Positions 46,300 through 60,269 of a stretch of 64,000 nucleotides of DNA are shown one piece after another (the stretch's first letter is position 1; each line of letters begins with the position of its first letter). Origin of the DNA: Fasciola hepatica (lineage: Eukaryota > Platyhelminthes > Trematoda > Plagiorchiida > Fasciolidae); contig CANUEZ040000151.1 of the NCBI GenBank assembly GCA_948099385.1, positions 6,084,001 to 6,148,000 of the forward strand. The letters are read 5' to 3'. Position numbers and translations under genes: made by a program. The notes beneath the pieces are model-generated. The model saw only the letters and a list, made by a program, of their open reading frames with translations. It did not search any database and was not told the origin of the DNA.

Positions 46300-46384
46300 C
46301 TTAGTTCTAACTGCGGTACTTCGCTGGTCATCTTCCTATGTAACAGGAAATATACAGAGACGCCAACTTCTTCTGCACTCTTAG
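46300..46384 (+). promoter_or_regulatory. 85-bp leader of the DUF4806-like gene
   Basis: This stretch precedes the start codon at 46,385 and is shared with 40,346-40,263 (-), where it follows the transposase, and with 62,477-62,560, where it follows CR1 sequence. It ends in 'gcactcttag' next to ATG, which would also serve as a splice acceptor. No TATA-like signal is evident. Confidence 0.4.
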
Positions 46385-47790
46385 ATGTTCCTAATTGTGA
46401 AAATCATAGGCATGAGAGTTACGAAAAGAGTCCCACAAAAGTGGGTGGTAAATGGTAGGTACTTGCGCTGGCCTCAGACTGCAGAGGACGAAGTGGCTCG
46501 TCGTTGCCGGAACAATGAAGACCCTGGCATCAACTTCACCGTGCACGAAGTCAATATCCTTTACATTTGCAGTGAGTCCTAAAAATTCATTTATTCCACT
46601 TTACAGATGATATACAAGAAGCGAGAAGAATGAGAAGTGGTTCTGCTAATAGCGATGATGAGAACCAGGATTACCACGAAGGACATGTGCGTCCGCGCAG
46701 CTTAATGTAATGAGAACATGTTTTGATTGGTAAATGTTGAAGTGAACGACCACATACATTCTTGACCACCGAATCAAGCTCTAATGAATCGGATAACTCA
46801 CCTGAAATGGAGGACTGCCGAAAACATTCTGAAACAAAAAACGTTCCACCAAAATTTCAGTCTTATCCTACACCGCCAAGCACACTGGAATTGAGGTATG
46901 AGCATATTTTCATATGCACTGTGCTCAGAGAAGAAATTCCATCAACATCAGTGACACCAAGAAGAGTACCTATGAGGAAAATGTCCAAGTCGAAGGACTG
47001 CGTTCGCGTGGAACCGATTAATTCCTACTTTTACAGTCCATCAAGGGCTTCAACTGATGCAATGGAGCAATGGCTTCAGAAGATGCAACACGAAGTTGAA
47101 CGTATGAAGGGTAAGACTTCAGTCATTACTTGAATGTTCTCTGTAGAAGATCTAGTTCAAGTTCGGGAAATGTGTTGCAAAATTTTGGCAGCAAATCAGC
47201 AAAAAGAGATCCACATTTCGACGGTGAACACAGCTGGATTTATGGCCAAGGAGGATTTTCATCTGCCACTGGGAAGTGTTCATGATCTTATGAAGATTGA
47301 GCATCAGTTGCCCAACAAACACAGCCGAAAAAGCATGGTAGGTTCATGTATTTGAAGTTATTTATTTTTCCAGTTCATCCTACTGTTCCTCGTAGGTGGG
47401 TGAACATTTGGTGAGACAGTTCGGACCCTTCTGTTGAAAGTGTTGTGTGCCAACCTCGTGAACGAAAGCAGCCTCTCAGGGAAAACTGTTATTTGGAGTG
47501 ATGCAAGGTACTTCCTTTCAATTACTTATGAGTCTGTGATATTTATCACACCAGCAAAACGTTTCTCTATAAGTTTATACCTATTTTCACCTTATTTTCC
47601 AGATGCTGCTAAATCACACACTGTTTTCGCGAATCATTCGGATTCAGAGTTCCAATTTCATGTTCGCATGTGGCTGCACAACACGAGGTCTCGGAAATGC
47701 ATTAGGTCAAACCGGGATTACCGAATAAACTCCAAAGATTTTCAGACTGCACCGCACCTGGAATCGGAGGAGCCGGAGAGTGCTGCGTGA
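46385..47790 (+). pseudogene. DUF4806-like protein gene, copy 3 (most complete)
   Basis: Exons: 46,385-46,571; 46,607-about 46,700; about 46,735-46,895; 46,929-47,110; 47,147-47,337; from 47,374 to the stop at 47,788-47,790. Introns of 35, 33, 36 and 36 bp have GT/AG ends; the join between exons 2 and 3 is unclear. The N-terminal MFLIVKIIGM, VPQKWVVNGRYLRWP and NILYIC, an acidic Ser-rich segment, a coiled coil (WLQKMQHEVERMKG) and a C-terminal DUF4806-like region (HLPLGSVHDLMKIEHQLPN, LLFLVGG, TFGETVRTLLLKVL, HVRMWLHNTRSRKC) follow in the expected order. A TGA at 47,401-47,403 follows the GG, exactly as in copy 1. A 95-bp GT/AG segment (47,508-47,602) is open if unspliced and shifts the frame if removed. 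Probably the accessory gene of the DNA transposon. Confidence 0.6.
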
Positions 47791-48090
47791 GCTTGTAAAA
47801 GTCACAATATATTGTTCCAGTTATTATTTGTTTTTTCATCAAGCCACACTGTCGAATTGAGTGCTAAGAAGAAATGTGAGATATTTTCGGGATACTCGCG
47901 GTAACAATTAGGATCAGGTCGTTTATGTACGTATCATCGGTCTATTAATGACATATTGCTAATATTACAGCACTAGAACTCCTTTATTCAGTGGCCTATG
48001 TTTGCCGCTTAGTGTGAAGGCTATACGGAAGCCGGCGCAGAGGTGTCCAAGTAAAAAGAGCCTGTCGCGTTCCATCGACAAGTGTATTTT

Positions 48091-48160
48091 ATGTGGTATT
48101 ATTAAGTGCTACTTAAGTGGTATTTAAGTGGTACTACTAAGTGGTATTTAAGCGATATTA
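48091..48160 (+). repeat. Imperfect 'agtggtattta' tandem, second copy
   Basis: Same array as 25,567-25,650 with one unit fewer, showing unit loss or gain since duplication. Confidence 0.65.
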
Positions 48161-48179
48161 TCGGGGTCACTGAGCACAT

Positions 48180-50681
48180 TAAAAAAGCCCTTTTTTGAAG
48201 TGGTAAAAACATGTTAAAAACATGTTTTCACTACGTTTTGTGCTGGCTGGAAAGATAATTTATTGTGATGCAGATGCACATCTACTGCTTTTAGTTCTTT
48301 CTGCCGGATAGAAATAGGTTGGACGATTGAGTAAAATCGGGATCTGCTTCCTCCTGGAATGCAAACCCGCTTTGGAAGATTTACATCACCAAGCTTTTCT
48401 AATTACGATCTTCCACGAATCAGAAACATTTTTCGAATGACTCACGGTTACACACATCCAACTGCCCATTGTTCATCACAGCATGAATGTAGGTAAAATC
48501 AAATAATGTATTAATTTACACCTCTGGTATTTGCTTAGGATCTTGAAGACATATTTAAAAAATATAAATTTAATGTGAAGACAGTAGTTCTCACTGAATT
48601 TTCACCAATATGTGTATTTAGAAAACATCTTCTTTCAGCATAAGTCCCTAGACCATAGTGGACGAACCGTTACGAGCAAAGATTCATGACAAGATACTCC
48701 TAGTCATACCTAGAAAACCTTTTGTCATTGTGATCTCATTCGCATCGTAAATTGCGTGCATGGACGAACAGTCCATTTTTTGAATCTCAAGGTGACTCTT
48801 CGAAATTTATTCCGTCGTTTAGTCAAGGCTTACCTTCTGAATGAGGACATACAATCCATATGCGTGCTCCTCACCATTCCCGTGAGATTTTAGTGACAAA
48901 CCAGCTGCGGATCGTCCAATCACGGGAATGATTGGACCGGAGACTATCGGGTAAGCGGCAACAACTGCAAAACTGGTGGTGTGTTCCCCGGGGGAAATTT
49001 TGTCGTGTCATCCACGCACAATACCATACAACTTACATTAAAGATGTTTCCTTTGAAAAAAGGCGATTATTCAGAAATGTTTAGACTATGAGTGTTGGAA
49101 AGTATTTTTCCAAAATGTGATAAATTGTCAGGTTCAGAACAATTTCCTTCAAACAACTGCGTTAAACATCAGAACGAATGAATTAAACAAATACATTTGT
49201 CAATGTGACCACGCATTTTGTTCAAACTAGATGCACACCTATATTCTTCAGATATTTTTTCATTCTCTCCAAGTCTCATGATGTGCCGGTCTTATCTTCG
49301 GCGAAATCTTTGCCCTCGCAGTGGTCATGCAGACTCATTTTTTGTAAATGACCATGTTCCAGAGGTATTTTTGTTGAACGGAACACTGATCCTATTCACC
49401 GAACATTATTTTATTGTGAAGCACATCTGTTTAAGTGTGCATGAATTTGATTTGCAAACTGTGCATTTTTCGAAATTTCTCTCTAGGTTCACAGATTTAA
49501 ATGAGTGTTTTAAACATGAGAACGAGACTGGAAAATCAATGCCATTTATGATTCTATAGACCACCTTTTCTGTTTACAGGAGTATTAGTCTGGTAGGGGA
49601 CGAGAAATTTCCCGATAAAAAATAATCCATGGACGAAGAGAGTAAAAATTTTGGTGAGATAGATGGGAACAGAAGTCGGTGACTAATGAATACGCGGTGT
49701 CTGCAATCATCCAACGGGCTGCAAAATTAAACTCTCCTAGTATTTTGAGTAAATCGTTATGTGGGATTGCTGATGAACCACTGAAACTCAAAAGCTCATG
49801 GTGAAGTGCCGTGTGGGAAAGTTTGAAGTTCAGCCAAGTGTGGTACAACTAATGGGAATGCTGATCATATTGTCGGCAAATAACCAAAATCCACTGTGTT
49901 CAGACACAGTACAGGACTAACAAAACGCCGTTTTGTTTAAGTAGGAAGCAGGTGAGAGGAGATGATAGCAGCCTCAAATGCACTTGCTCCAGCTGCCGAG
50001 AGTTTTTAAAACGTGTTTCCCCCTCTCCGAGTGTTGAGTTATTTCTGAATAGCAGCTATTGATTTACATAAGAATCTGTGAAAAACAAATAGGGGTTTCA
50101 GTCGTAGGACAAATTGTACAAGGAATGCGATCCAGGACCAACTGTTAGTCAAGTGACACACTATGCACATGAGGTGAGGAGGAATGGAAATAGTGGTAAA
50201 GCCACATCTGACAGATCGTCACTGTAACCTAATTCGAATGGTGAAAAGCATTCGTGGGAGAATAGTCCAGTTTTGAATCTTGTCGATCAGTCGATGTTAG
50301 CCTTCAGAGCGAGAACACGCAGTATTAAGTTTCGACTTTTGGTGTAAGTAATGTGGTATTGCATATGAATGATGGGACAAAATTTCGCCGTTGCTGCCGC
50401 TCATCAAGTGTGCTTACCCAGGGATATTTTCTCTGGTCATACAGATAAAATACTATGCTACATCTATGGGAATTTATGGAAAGGAATGTAAAGAGTGATT
50501 ATTTGTAGTAGATTGCAACCGACAAAGGACAACACTGTTCATCGGTCTATCATCAAACGTCATGAAGATCAGACAATCGCTGATATTATCCACTACACCT
50601 GATGCAATCTTCCGAGGAATGTCTGCCACAAATAACATCGTCGTTCTTCTCGGACTTTTGCACTCCAAACAGCCATCATTT
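48180..50681. other. Left part of D2 downstream of the DUF4806-like gene; no gene recognised
   Basis: Parallels 25,660-28,462 with indels. Frames at 49,218-49,559 (+) and 49,848-49,585 (-) differ in length from the first copy because of indels, which argues against conserved coding. Confidence 0.45.
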
Positions 50682-53600
50682 GAATAATCTTATCAACTTT
50701 AGTCTCGGCACAATAAAGTCTGATTTGACCAAATTCCATCATGAGAAGTTTGCAGTTGCTTTATGTCTGATTGCCCACAAAAGCTTCAGGAAACAGATTT
50801 TAACACATTGCAAACCTATTGATTTCCTCGAACAGCGAAACACTTGTACTTCGTGTTTGTGCATGGGAGCAGTATATGCCATACACGATGATTGTCAACC
50901 ACCCAATAAATTATCAGACATATTCGGTAATGAATAATCTTAGAGGTAAACTGGAGTGCCGCATTGAGTTGGAGTACCGAGTTGGGAAACAGCACCGTTA
51001 TATGTTGACTAAATTTCTACCGCAACATTTGTATCAAAAGATATCTATGAACTATGAAAAGCACTGGAAAACAGTCGGAAGCAAATTATCCCGAGTATTT
51101 AGCTCGAGTAGTAGGAGACTAGGTTTTTACACTATGTTATTCATCAGAAAGTTTGAAAGTTCAACTACTCATGGAAAACCATAAAAACGTTGTAAACCTG
51201 TTTCATTCTTGCTAGGAGTCAGCAGTGGTGTACAAACACCGAGTCCATACCGGCACTTGAACTCTGAGTCGAATATTCGGCCATCAGGCTATCTGTGCTG
51301 ACCCTCTACGGTGTATTGGTCTAGTACACCACACTAAGTAATGTCCTTCCTCTACTGGTTTTGAATTTTACCAGTGCATGTCCATTCCCGCTGAGCTATC
51401 AACCAGTATGGAAAGGTTTTCACGTGTGAGTTTGGAATAAATACAGGCACCCAATAAATGCAAAACTCTGTACATAATCATTTTACAAGTTGCATTTCTC
51501 AATTTAGGATAATTTTTTCAATAACTGAAACAGACATACACGACGGACCACACATCACTCGTGGATCACAGGGGTACTGGATGCCTATTCATAATTTTAT
51601 TTTTGTTGAAACGCCTTTGCGTCGATTGGCGATGAGCTGATCGTTGGTGTTGTTCAAGTGGTTTTTTAGAGTTTGTTGTCCACCTCGGAAGTGAGAGATT
51701 CGAGTCCTCGTCATTGCCGGTTATTTTGACGGTAGAAAGTAACCCTCTGTTATCCGGCTCACTAAGACACCTAACTTATTGGGTTCTTGTGTGGTTCTCT
51801 GATACTCCGATTCTCAGGGTCTGAATGCCGCTTATGCCTGATCGTGCAGTGGGCCTTTGTGGCTTTGGGGTATGTTCCTTCCATCGAACTCACGCCCAAG
51901 CACGTAATAGAAAGCTTTTCAAAGTACAACTTATGCAGTATTTACACTAATATAAAGGTCAATTCACCTGGAAAAATAAATTCAATTTCTGCTGACACAA
52001 TTCGTCTTCTCGTTCATACTCTCACTAGGCTGTCTTGTTTAGTCTACTCCATTTGTGGTTTGTTAATAACTTGGTACTGAACTTGTCCGAATAATTAAAA
52101 CAGTGTGACTCTGTTTGTCCAAACATCGACAAATGAATGATGTAGTTAGTGTGTTCTTTCTTGTAAGGGGCAACGTCCGTCAGAAGGAATGGTTTTGCAG
52201 CATGCACCGTAATACCGTTGAAATGTACGACAATTTGAATTCATACGGAACAGCGTCATCCGTTATTTTCATAGGCCGGATCAAAAACCTATCACCAGTG
52301 GGAATAACTGACTAATCGGACAATGTAGATTCTTTGTCATTTTTTGTTTCACTTCGGCTTCAAATTGGAACAGAATTAACACCGGCGTCCACCGTTGTGT
52401 TGAGAGAGAGGGAGAGAGATTCGTTACCGTTCGAAGGCTGCGCTGCATATAGGTTATCATTGCTGTACGGAGGTAAAGTAGTCCGTTCGCTGTAATCAAA
52501 CCCCGAAAGCCTAATGAGTAATCTGTTGGATCCATATTTCTGCTAGCTCGTAGATTTTTGGTCGCATTTATGGAGGCACAACTCGTTTCATTTCATTCTA
52601 GTGGGCCGATTGTGGCCGAACGGTTACAGTGACCTCAATCGTGCTGAATAAATGACTGTTTTCTGGACACCGTTTTGGACTAGTTTTCTCTCTGATCTCT
52701 CTGAGTCTTCGAATCACTTCATTCTCAGTTCTTCACCGACAGTACGCGTTCACCGTTCGCTTTCAGCTTCGCGGTTGCGTTCGTTTGCATTCTGGGTATT
52801 TCTCATTCTGGTAATGTTTTGATACCACAATATATATAATACACTTCCGCATCTATCCACGACTCTTGTCTTCTCTATTCGTTCGACAGAGGTGATTCCG
52901 TTGGTATTTCTTCGTGAGATAGGGAAGAAGATACGTTCATACGCCGCACTCGAGCATCTTCTATACGGTCATCATTGTGGACTGTGTTTGAATCACGTCA
53001 CCGACGTGCTATCCCCCATTTGATAGTCTTTGAATGGTCGCGGCCCTGTTCAGAAATACTGGAATTCGCAGTGTTTTAAAGAAAAGCAGTGCAAGACGAA
53101 ATGTACGGAATTAGCACGATTTCAGTTTTAAGTGGATTTTTGTATTATTCTCAAAAGATACCCCTCCTCTAAAGCAAATACGAATACGGTGAAACTGAAT
53201 GCAGCCTACGCTGTAAGTGCTCACATTTGGCTTCTTTTATACAACGAGGAAATGAATCTCTAAACGAAAGAGTGTTCTTCTGTTGCATTTACTGAGGGAG
53301 ATAATATATATCCAAGTTATAATAAAACTGACCACTTCGAACACATTAAATATGATTGGACGTGTGGTCTCGTGATAAAGAAACATTCCAACCGCGTTCG
53401 AAATAACTCTCGACATTCTAGCATTGTCACAATCTGATGTTTATGTGCATTTATACGCCATCAAATGATGGTACGAATGAAATAACTAATTGCTTCTGGC
53501 TTACGATTCGTACTTGCACATTTGCACCATTGAAGCACAAATAGTAAGCGAATTTTGACAATCAAACGCAGTTGTTTTTGAGTAAAACACATTTGTGTGC

Positions 53601-54973
53601 ATTTTTCGTTGAAAGGTTTGACAGCTCCATGGGGTTGCATGGATCACTCACAACTGATTATTTTCTGACCGCTTACTGGAAGCCTACTTTTTCAATTGTT
53701 ATTGAATCACAAGGGCCATCTCACGGTCTTCGGCGTTTTTCCTATAAGTTGTACTATCAAACGATGTAAGATCAAAGAAGAAAAATAATCTTGTTCGCTG
53801 AAGTCAGTGTTGTTCCCGTGGTACCCTCCACCTATTCAAACGCCTGATCTCTCCCTTGTTGTGCTGGTGATCAGTAACGGAAGACCTATTGGTGGCTGTG
53901 CATATATTTGTACGAGCGTAAACACAAACCGGGCTGAAGTCAGTGAGCAAGCAGTAAGCAAGTGCACGTTATGAAAGCAATGCCAGTGTGTTAAGTGGAA
54001 TCGGTCAGCCAACAAACAAAATATGAATGAAGATCAACATGAATATGTTGACGCGAAAGTAGTATGTGCCATACAGCGGCTTGGGAACATGATGGTAAAG
54101 CAGTTTATTGTGTGACAGCAATACACGCATCATAACGTCTACGACCGCATGCATAATCACCGGATTGAATATGATTAACCATGAGGTGTCATTTTATTGT
54201 ATTGTTCGTTCATGTAGAAGATAGGTCTAGCATAAACAGAAATGTTCAGTGAAAAAAGCACAGACGCTTTCGAATCCCGAATAGCAGAAACGTGACAGAG
54301 TAGTTCGATTCTTGAGAATTCAAATAAACTGTTAATCCTGAGGCAGCATTCATAGATTTGGGGTTAGCTCATGTGTGATAAGGAATGAGTTACTGTAAAA
54401 AAATATTTCTTATCCCCGTTAATAATTTTCGTTCACCAGTATTTAGGAATTACATCCCTCTTCCTAAGGACTAGGGATGGTTCCTATCAATGAATACTTA
54501 AAAGGATTGGTTGAAGTTTGAGGTACAAACATTTCAAGAAATCTGTTCACCGACCACTAGAGAATGAGACCACGAGAGTCATTTATTCGATAATTTGGAA
54601 TATAAAGTATGGTAAGCCTATTTTGAGAATTCTAATTGACGATGCACACTGTGCAATGAAATTCGTCCATCACAATAAAGTTAGTTGAGATACCAACCTC
54701 AAACAGTTATTGGGAAAACGATTTCGTGCTTAGGTGATGTGTTATGTCACTTCACACAAGAGATGTGAATGCTTACAATCGTGGACAAATTTCTGGTTCG
54801 TGATTTAATTTGAACTATTATTTGGACACTTGAGAGGTGTAATTTGTACCATTCATATTTATCAGGCATGAAGATGAATCAAATAGACGAAAATCAATGA
54901 ATAATAAATAAATGCTTCGAATAAAACTATGCATTTTGCTTGTGTATGGTGAACTCCATTTCTTCTCTGTAGA

Positions 54974-54999
54974 ATATATATATATATATATATATATAT
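54974..54999. repeat. (AT)13 microsatellite
   Basis: One unit shorter than its partner at 32,755-32,782. Confidence 0.97.
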
Positions 55000-55367
55000 C
55001 TTGCCGTGGAAAAAAATAATCCAGAATACCTACAAAACTGTTTCCACAGAAATATCCATCGATACCTGCATTCATAAACATTTCAATACTTATTGCCAGT
55101 TTACGTACAACATACGTTCAGACTTTCATCAGTCCCTAGACAATGAAATTTCCAAGGATGCGTTTACATCTCACACACGCTCAAAGCACAAATTTCTATT
55201 CGCTCGCCCTTCTGCAAGTTGAGATTCCAGTTCGCCATATCTTTCTCGTCTGCCTGTTGATCCGAAGAAAACCACCACAGGAAAACGGAATCGCGTGATT
55301 GGATGAAAATTACCACAATTCGTGCGTATTTCCTGATCCCGTATTGCAACATTCACAGATAGGGGGT
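55000..55367 (+). pseudogene. Jockey-like reverse transcriptase C-terminal remnant, second copy
   Basis: Duplicate of 32,783-33,150 with one base change (Val to Ala/Gly-type change in the overlapping frames near 55,251). Same stops, so it was dead before the duplication. Confidence 0.6.
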
Positions 55368-56765
55368 AAGTGCGAAAACAATTCGCCTATTTGGGTTTAT
55401 GATGCTAGAAAATGACCTAACTTGAAATGAATTCACTAAAGGGTACGTAATGTTAGCATAGAAGCAATGCCACAGGGTTCCGTAAATAAATCTCTAAAAA
55501 ATACGAATTTACTCACGTTTGAACTATGCTTGCGGATTGGCCGTTTCGCATCAATAGTGTTCACAGTTTACCCCTTCTACGAAAAAATGATTTCATTTAC
55601 CTATATTCAAATTTGACAAACATACTGACCATTGTGACAATTAGATTATTATCATCAGCATGTGTGCTTTCTGTTTACTACTTGTGGTGGTCGGGTAAAC
55701 TGATGCGGGTAAGTTAACACCGCGGTTTGAAGCAACCTATCGGTATATGGATTATCCGATCTGCTATCGGTATCATTCGAAGGGATTTTACGCAACTGTC
55801 AAGTTGGTCAACACTGTTATTCCTCATTCAAAATCAATTGTTCATTTGCTCATCTGATTGGGAGGCGAAGTTGAATATTATTTCTGTGGACGATGTAGCA
55901 CCAAATGACACGTAAATGTCGAAACGATCAGCTGGTTGGTTTTGTGTAATTCATTTTAACACATACAAATGGAAAAGCTCCAAAAACATGAAAAAACAAT
56001 ACAAACGTGCAATTGAAACTGTTTTCCTACTTTTCGGGTCTACAATGCTTGGCATTATTCCCCATTTTCGTTACTAGTGATATTTCTTCCTTTGTCTTCT
56101 GATAGAACTGACCATATATCTGTCTCATGTCTTACTTGATTTCCCCATTTTGGTCACATGACTACGACGGATTCTTGCACTGCGCAACATTGGGTAGGAG
56201 AGCATTACATTATTTACGACCTATAAACTCAGTATATTCAGACTCAGTATACCTTAACCCAGCCGTAGTTTTGAATTTTACTGTGAGACAGATAAGGTTG
56301 AGACGAAATCAGATGAAAAACGGACAATTTATCCAGTGTTGCTAACTGATCTAATGACATTTAGAAACAGTCATTTTTTGCAGATTACCATAGCCATGTT
56401 CTCCCCGAATCTTTCGTTCGCTGATTAGGTTGTGGGAACTGAAATTGAATATCATTTTACTCGCCTTTATTGCCATTCCAGTTTTCATATTACTTCTCTT
56501 CTCCTCCTCACCTGAATTATTACTCGATTTTAAAGAGCCATTGTTATATAGTTCATTTGGTAAGAGTTCCCAAAGATTTAGTACCACGACCAATTTATTC
56601 AGGAGCTATCAATAGTTCAGTTTATTTGATGGAAGTTCAAATGTCTGGTGAACATTTTTCTTGAGGTTTCCATATATTGTGCACTTGCAAGGTCACTCCT
56701 ACCTCAACGACAATATGACTCTGTGTGACTGTTCTTGAAAAAAATAAAATTATTTTCTCTGTTCT

Positions 56766-59700
56766 ACACCAAACAACAATTTGTCCTATCCCTGTCAAAC
56801 AACTGAATCATCGTGCACAACATATGATCGTCAAATATCCTGAAGACATACGAAATACAACGAAATCACTGGGACAATCAAACGCACACATCATACGGAA
56901 CACTATGCATCATGTGAAATCACACTTGTGGTTACATCCTGAACAACATATGACATGAAATCTCACGTGACCAGAATGGATAACCCATTATTATCTATCT
57001 GTGTGAATTCTGTTTGTAAATGGATGAGTGAGCGGAAGTAGTGACCCCAAGGAACACAAGGCCGAAAACATTGTTGATCTGTTATTTCATTTTTCTATAC
57101 TAGATTGCATGGAATGGAAGGTTGACTTTCATTGGAGTAACAGATTTCCTCGTCCGAGAAAGGATCTTGAACTATATTGCGTAGGCTGACGTGTAATAAA
57201 CGTGGTTTGGCATGGCCCACAGGTCAATGTTCAAAATCAACCCTGGAGAACGTTGTAAGTGGTCACATTCAGTACGTGCTAATTACCGAATTTTCGAATG
57301 CATCCCAGGACATCCGAAATGTGTCCCAATCACGATCACTGTGCATGTCGGGTTAGAATCTCAATGGGCATCCGATGGATAGGCACTGTTATCGCTTCCC
57401 ACAAAAAAGAGATAATGATTCTCATAAGTGTTTTGCAAGGTGATTGCAAATATGCAGTCAGAAATCCGGCGTATTTGTATAGTGTTACGCTTATCTCGGC
57501 TGACTCGTAGGTTCTGATGTGATTCGTTGAAGGACTTTTATTTATGATACCAAACAGCTGGGAAACATTTGCCAATATATAGGGTACGTCAGATGCAACA
57601 GACCCGTAAAAAAAAATTCATGGAAGGAATCTATTTGGAAAATGAACACCACATCTCGAAGAACAGTAACGAGGTGAGCGTGTCTGGATTGAATTTCAAG
57701 TTGTTAAAACAGAGTACTGTCAAAGAAATTAATATATAGTTATCCTAGCCAATCCACGAGAAAGGCGTCAGAGTAATGGCTCACAAATGTGACCTTCCAA
57801 AAGATGATATCTTCGCCTTTGACGGTCTTCTTCACCGGGACTGAAATGGAGGAAGGCTGAATCTTGGTTCAAGTACCCTCTTAGTATCAACGGCAATGGG
57901 TAACATTCTGTGTGATTCTGTACCATAACAAAAATCACTTGAATGCACAAAACTAACTGCTTCGCCTCAACAGCCAGGAGGTTGTTGTGTTTGGAGTTGG
58001 ACCAATAATACCAATAACATAATGCTTCTGTCATTCCAACGTCTGTTCTTCAGATCGATTCTCACCTAATATTATTCTTCTATGGTAAATATCATCAGGT
58101 TCGTCAACGATTGACATAGAAATTCTAGTGTGTGGATCAAAAGAGCAATTTATCATCGTAAACAATTCGCCATTCTCCTGCCGTTGGGTGAAGTTGGGAG
58201 AATACTGATTTGAATATCTGATTGTGCAAAAAAAGAAATGTTTCACCGAGTTGTCGGAAATATCCCACACAGAACATTCGGAAAACACAGGATGGTGAAT
58301 AATCTCGTTTTCCATGACTCCTAATCATTCCCATACAACACCTTATGCTTGTGGTTCGAGGTTGGCTTTCTGGTCTGGTGAGAAGTCGCATCTTGGCCAC
58401 TGTAGAAACTGTCCGTATTCCCTTCCACAACCCCTTTATATACCCAGAACAAATCTGTGTCCTTGCACATGGAACCATTCAACACCCAACATCAGATCCC
58501 AGAATGTGCGGAAGTTTAAAGGCTGAGAACACGTTAATCCGTTCACACCTGATCTCCCGGTAATCCTTTGCCACAATAACAATTAACAGTGATCCCTAAT
58601 GCTGTTTTGTTAACTGCGTCCGCTAGTCGCTTGACCACGTACATTGTGTTGTACTGGAATAATTAAGACTTACTGAAAATGAGCTTGTTTGCTAAACAGT
58701 GGATCAATATCAGATATGAATTTTACAAGAGCCGGTCGTTCTTGCGAGCAAACTATTCATTATTTGCCCGACAGACATTGGATAAATCCCAAACGACAGG
58801 GTTGCAATGCAGTAAAGAATGGGAAGTGCCACATTAATAGGTAGTATCCGTGACCGAAAACCATTATTCATTATGACTGAAGGAACAACCTAATCATTTT
58901 ACACGAAGAGAGTGCACTGTGCTGAAACAATGTGTATGAACATGCTTTGGTTCCTCCGAAAGAACGAGTATTGGGTTGTCGTGGATTGCATTTGTTTGAT
59001 ACACACGGGGAGTCCATTTATGATCGAATCTTGTGAACATCTTCCAGAGATTATTTCCAAACAGGTTATATTATTTCTGTATTTCTTCTGCATATGAACA
59101 CCAATAGTTCAACCTATGTTTGTGAGCAACTTCCCTAATCGTTGTGATATTCGATGAACCCATCTGTTCAGAAAGTTCTCACGAAAGACGCTGTCCACTC
59201 AGTGCAATGTCCCACTGATGGTGAAGATGAAGCTGGCTGTTTTGCTTAGATTTTCGATCGATACATCGACTTTTGTCTGTTATCTGAACCACCAGTCACC
59301 CGAACAACGCAAGCATGCTGACCGCGAATCTGATTGGTTGTCGCATACAGATCTGAGATAATGACCAGTGACACTGTTGCTAATTCGTCATTACTCATCA
59401 ATACTTATCGTGAGTAGTTCTGATTAGAAAAATGTTTTCCCGTTTGGATTGTGTTAGCATTTTGTTCTATATGCATCGCTTCGCTGATTGACACTTCAGT
59501 GTGTGCATAATAATTCTAGTTGTCAAATCTATATCACGTTTTTGAATGTGTCTCAACAAATAAAGAGGAGAGGTCAAACAGCTAGAAAATGACTGCACTG
59601 GGTTCTCAGTAGACTGCCAAGTTTGAACTCCATATATTCACACCACTTTCGATGAATGTGTAACCAGTTTTCGTAGGTGCCTGATTGTTGACCGTTGCTT

Positions 59701-60267
59701 TTAGGTCACAAATTTGTCATCACCCACAAAAATGGAACCATTAGTGCTCCTTTGACGAATCCTGCTCTTGCACGTATTGCTCGAGAATCTGTCCTTCGAT
59801 TTGAATTGCGTCTAGCAGTTCGCATTTATAGTTTGGAATTTCTGATTAAGGAAACTTCGTCGTTTGATATCTCACACCTGTTTCCAAATGCAAACTTGGA
59901 GTTTCAACTCTGATGCTCCAATCTTCCTATTTACAATAATGGAGTTCAAATGATATATTCTTGTGAATTATTGTGGGTATGAGCCTTGAGTCAGTAGGGT
60001 TTGAGTCAGTTGATTAGTGTTCCGCTTCTTCACTTTGTGGAAATTCTCTCACTTCAGGATAATGTATCTAATTCAGTGCATCCATGGACTGGATTTTTCG
60101 TTGCACGGCAAACTTCCAAGAACACAGTACACTGTTCCGAAATATCGGAATTGACGGCCAATATATATGTAGAAGAGCAGTGTGGTTCTGGTTATAAGCA
60201 GTCTGGCGATAGTGATTTGAACAAAGAAGTCAGTACTAGTCACCTAGTTGTCCCTGACAGTGACTGA
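56766..60267 (+). repeat. M1 repeat family, copy d (long form)
   Basis: Pairs with 34,549-38,154 (+) and, reversed, with about 12,200-8,500. The tail frame (59,695-60,267) keeps the same two internal stops as copy c but has a third stop near 59,995. Confidence 0.85.
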
Positions 60268-60269
60268 AA

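Larger units (their letters stand above)
50682..56765. repeat. Near-identical 6.1-kb core of the direct duplication (second copy)
   Basis: Same content as 28,463-34,548: unassigned frames, a tRNA-like SINE fragment (51,644-51,724), a GA-rich tract, (AT)13, and a reverse transcriptase C-terminal remnant at 55,000-55,367. No intact gene is recognised. Confidence 0.9.
46640..60267 (+). repeat. 14-kb direct duplication, copy D2
   Basis: Partner of 24,104-38,155. It differs by the loss of one tandem unit near 48,100, a roughly 309-bp loss near 49,814, one AT unit at 54,974-54,999 and several small indels after 57,600. Confidence 0.95.
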
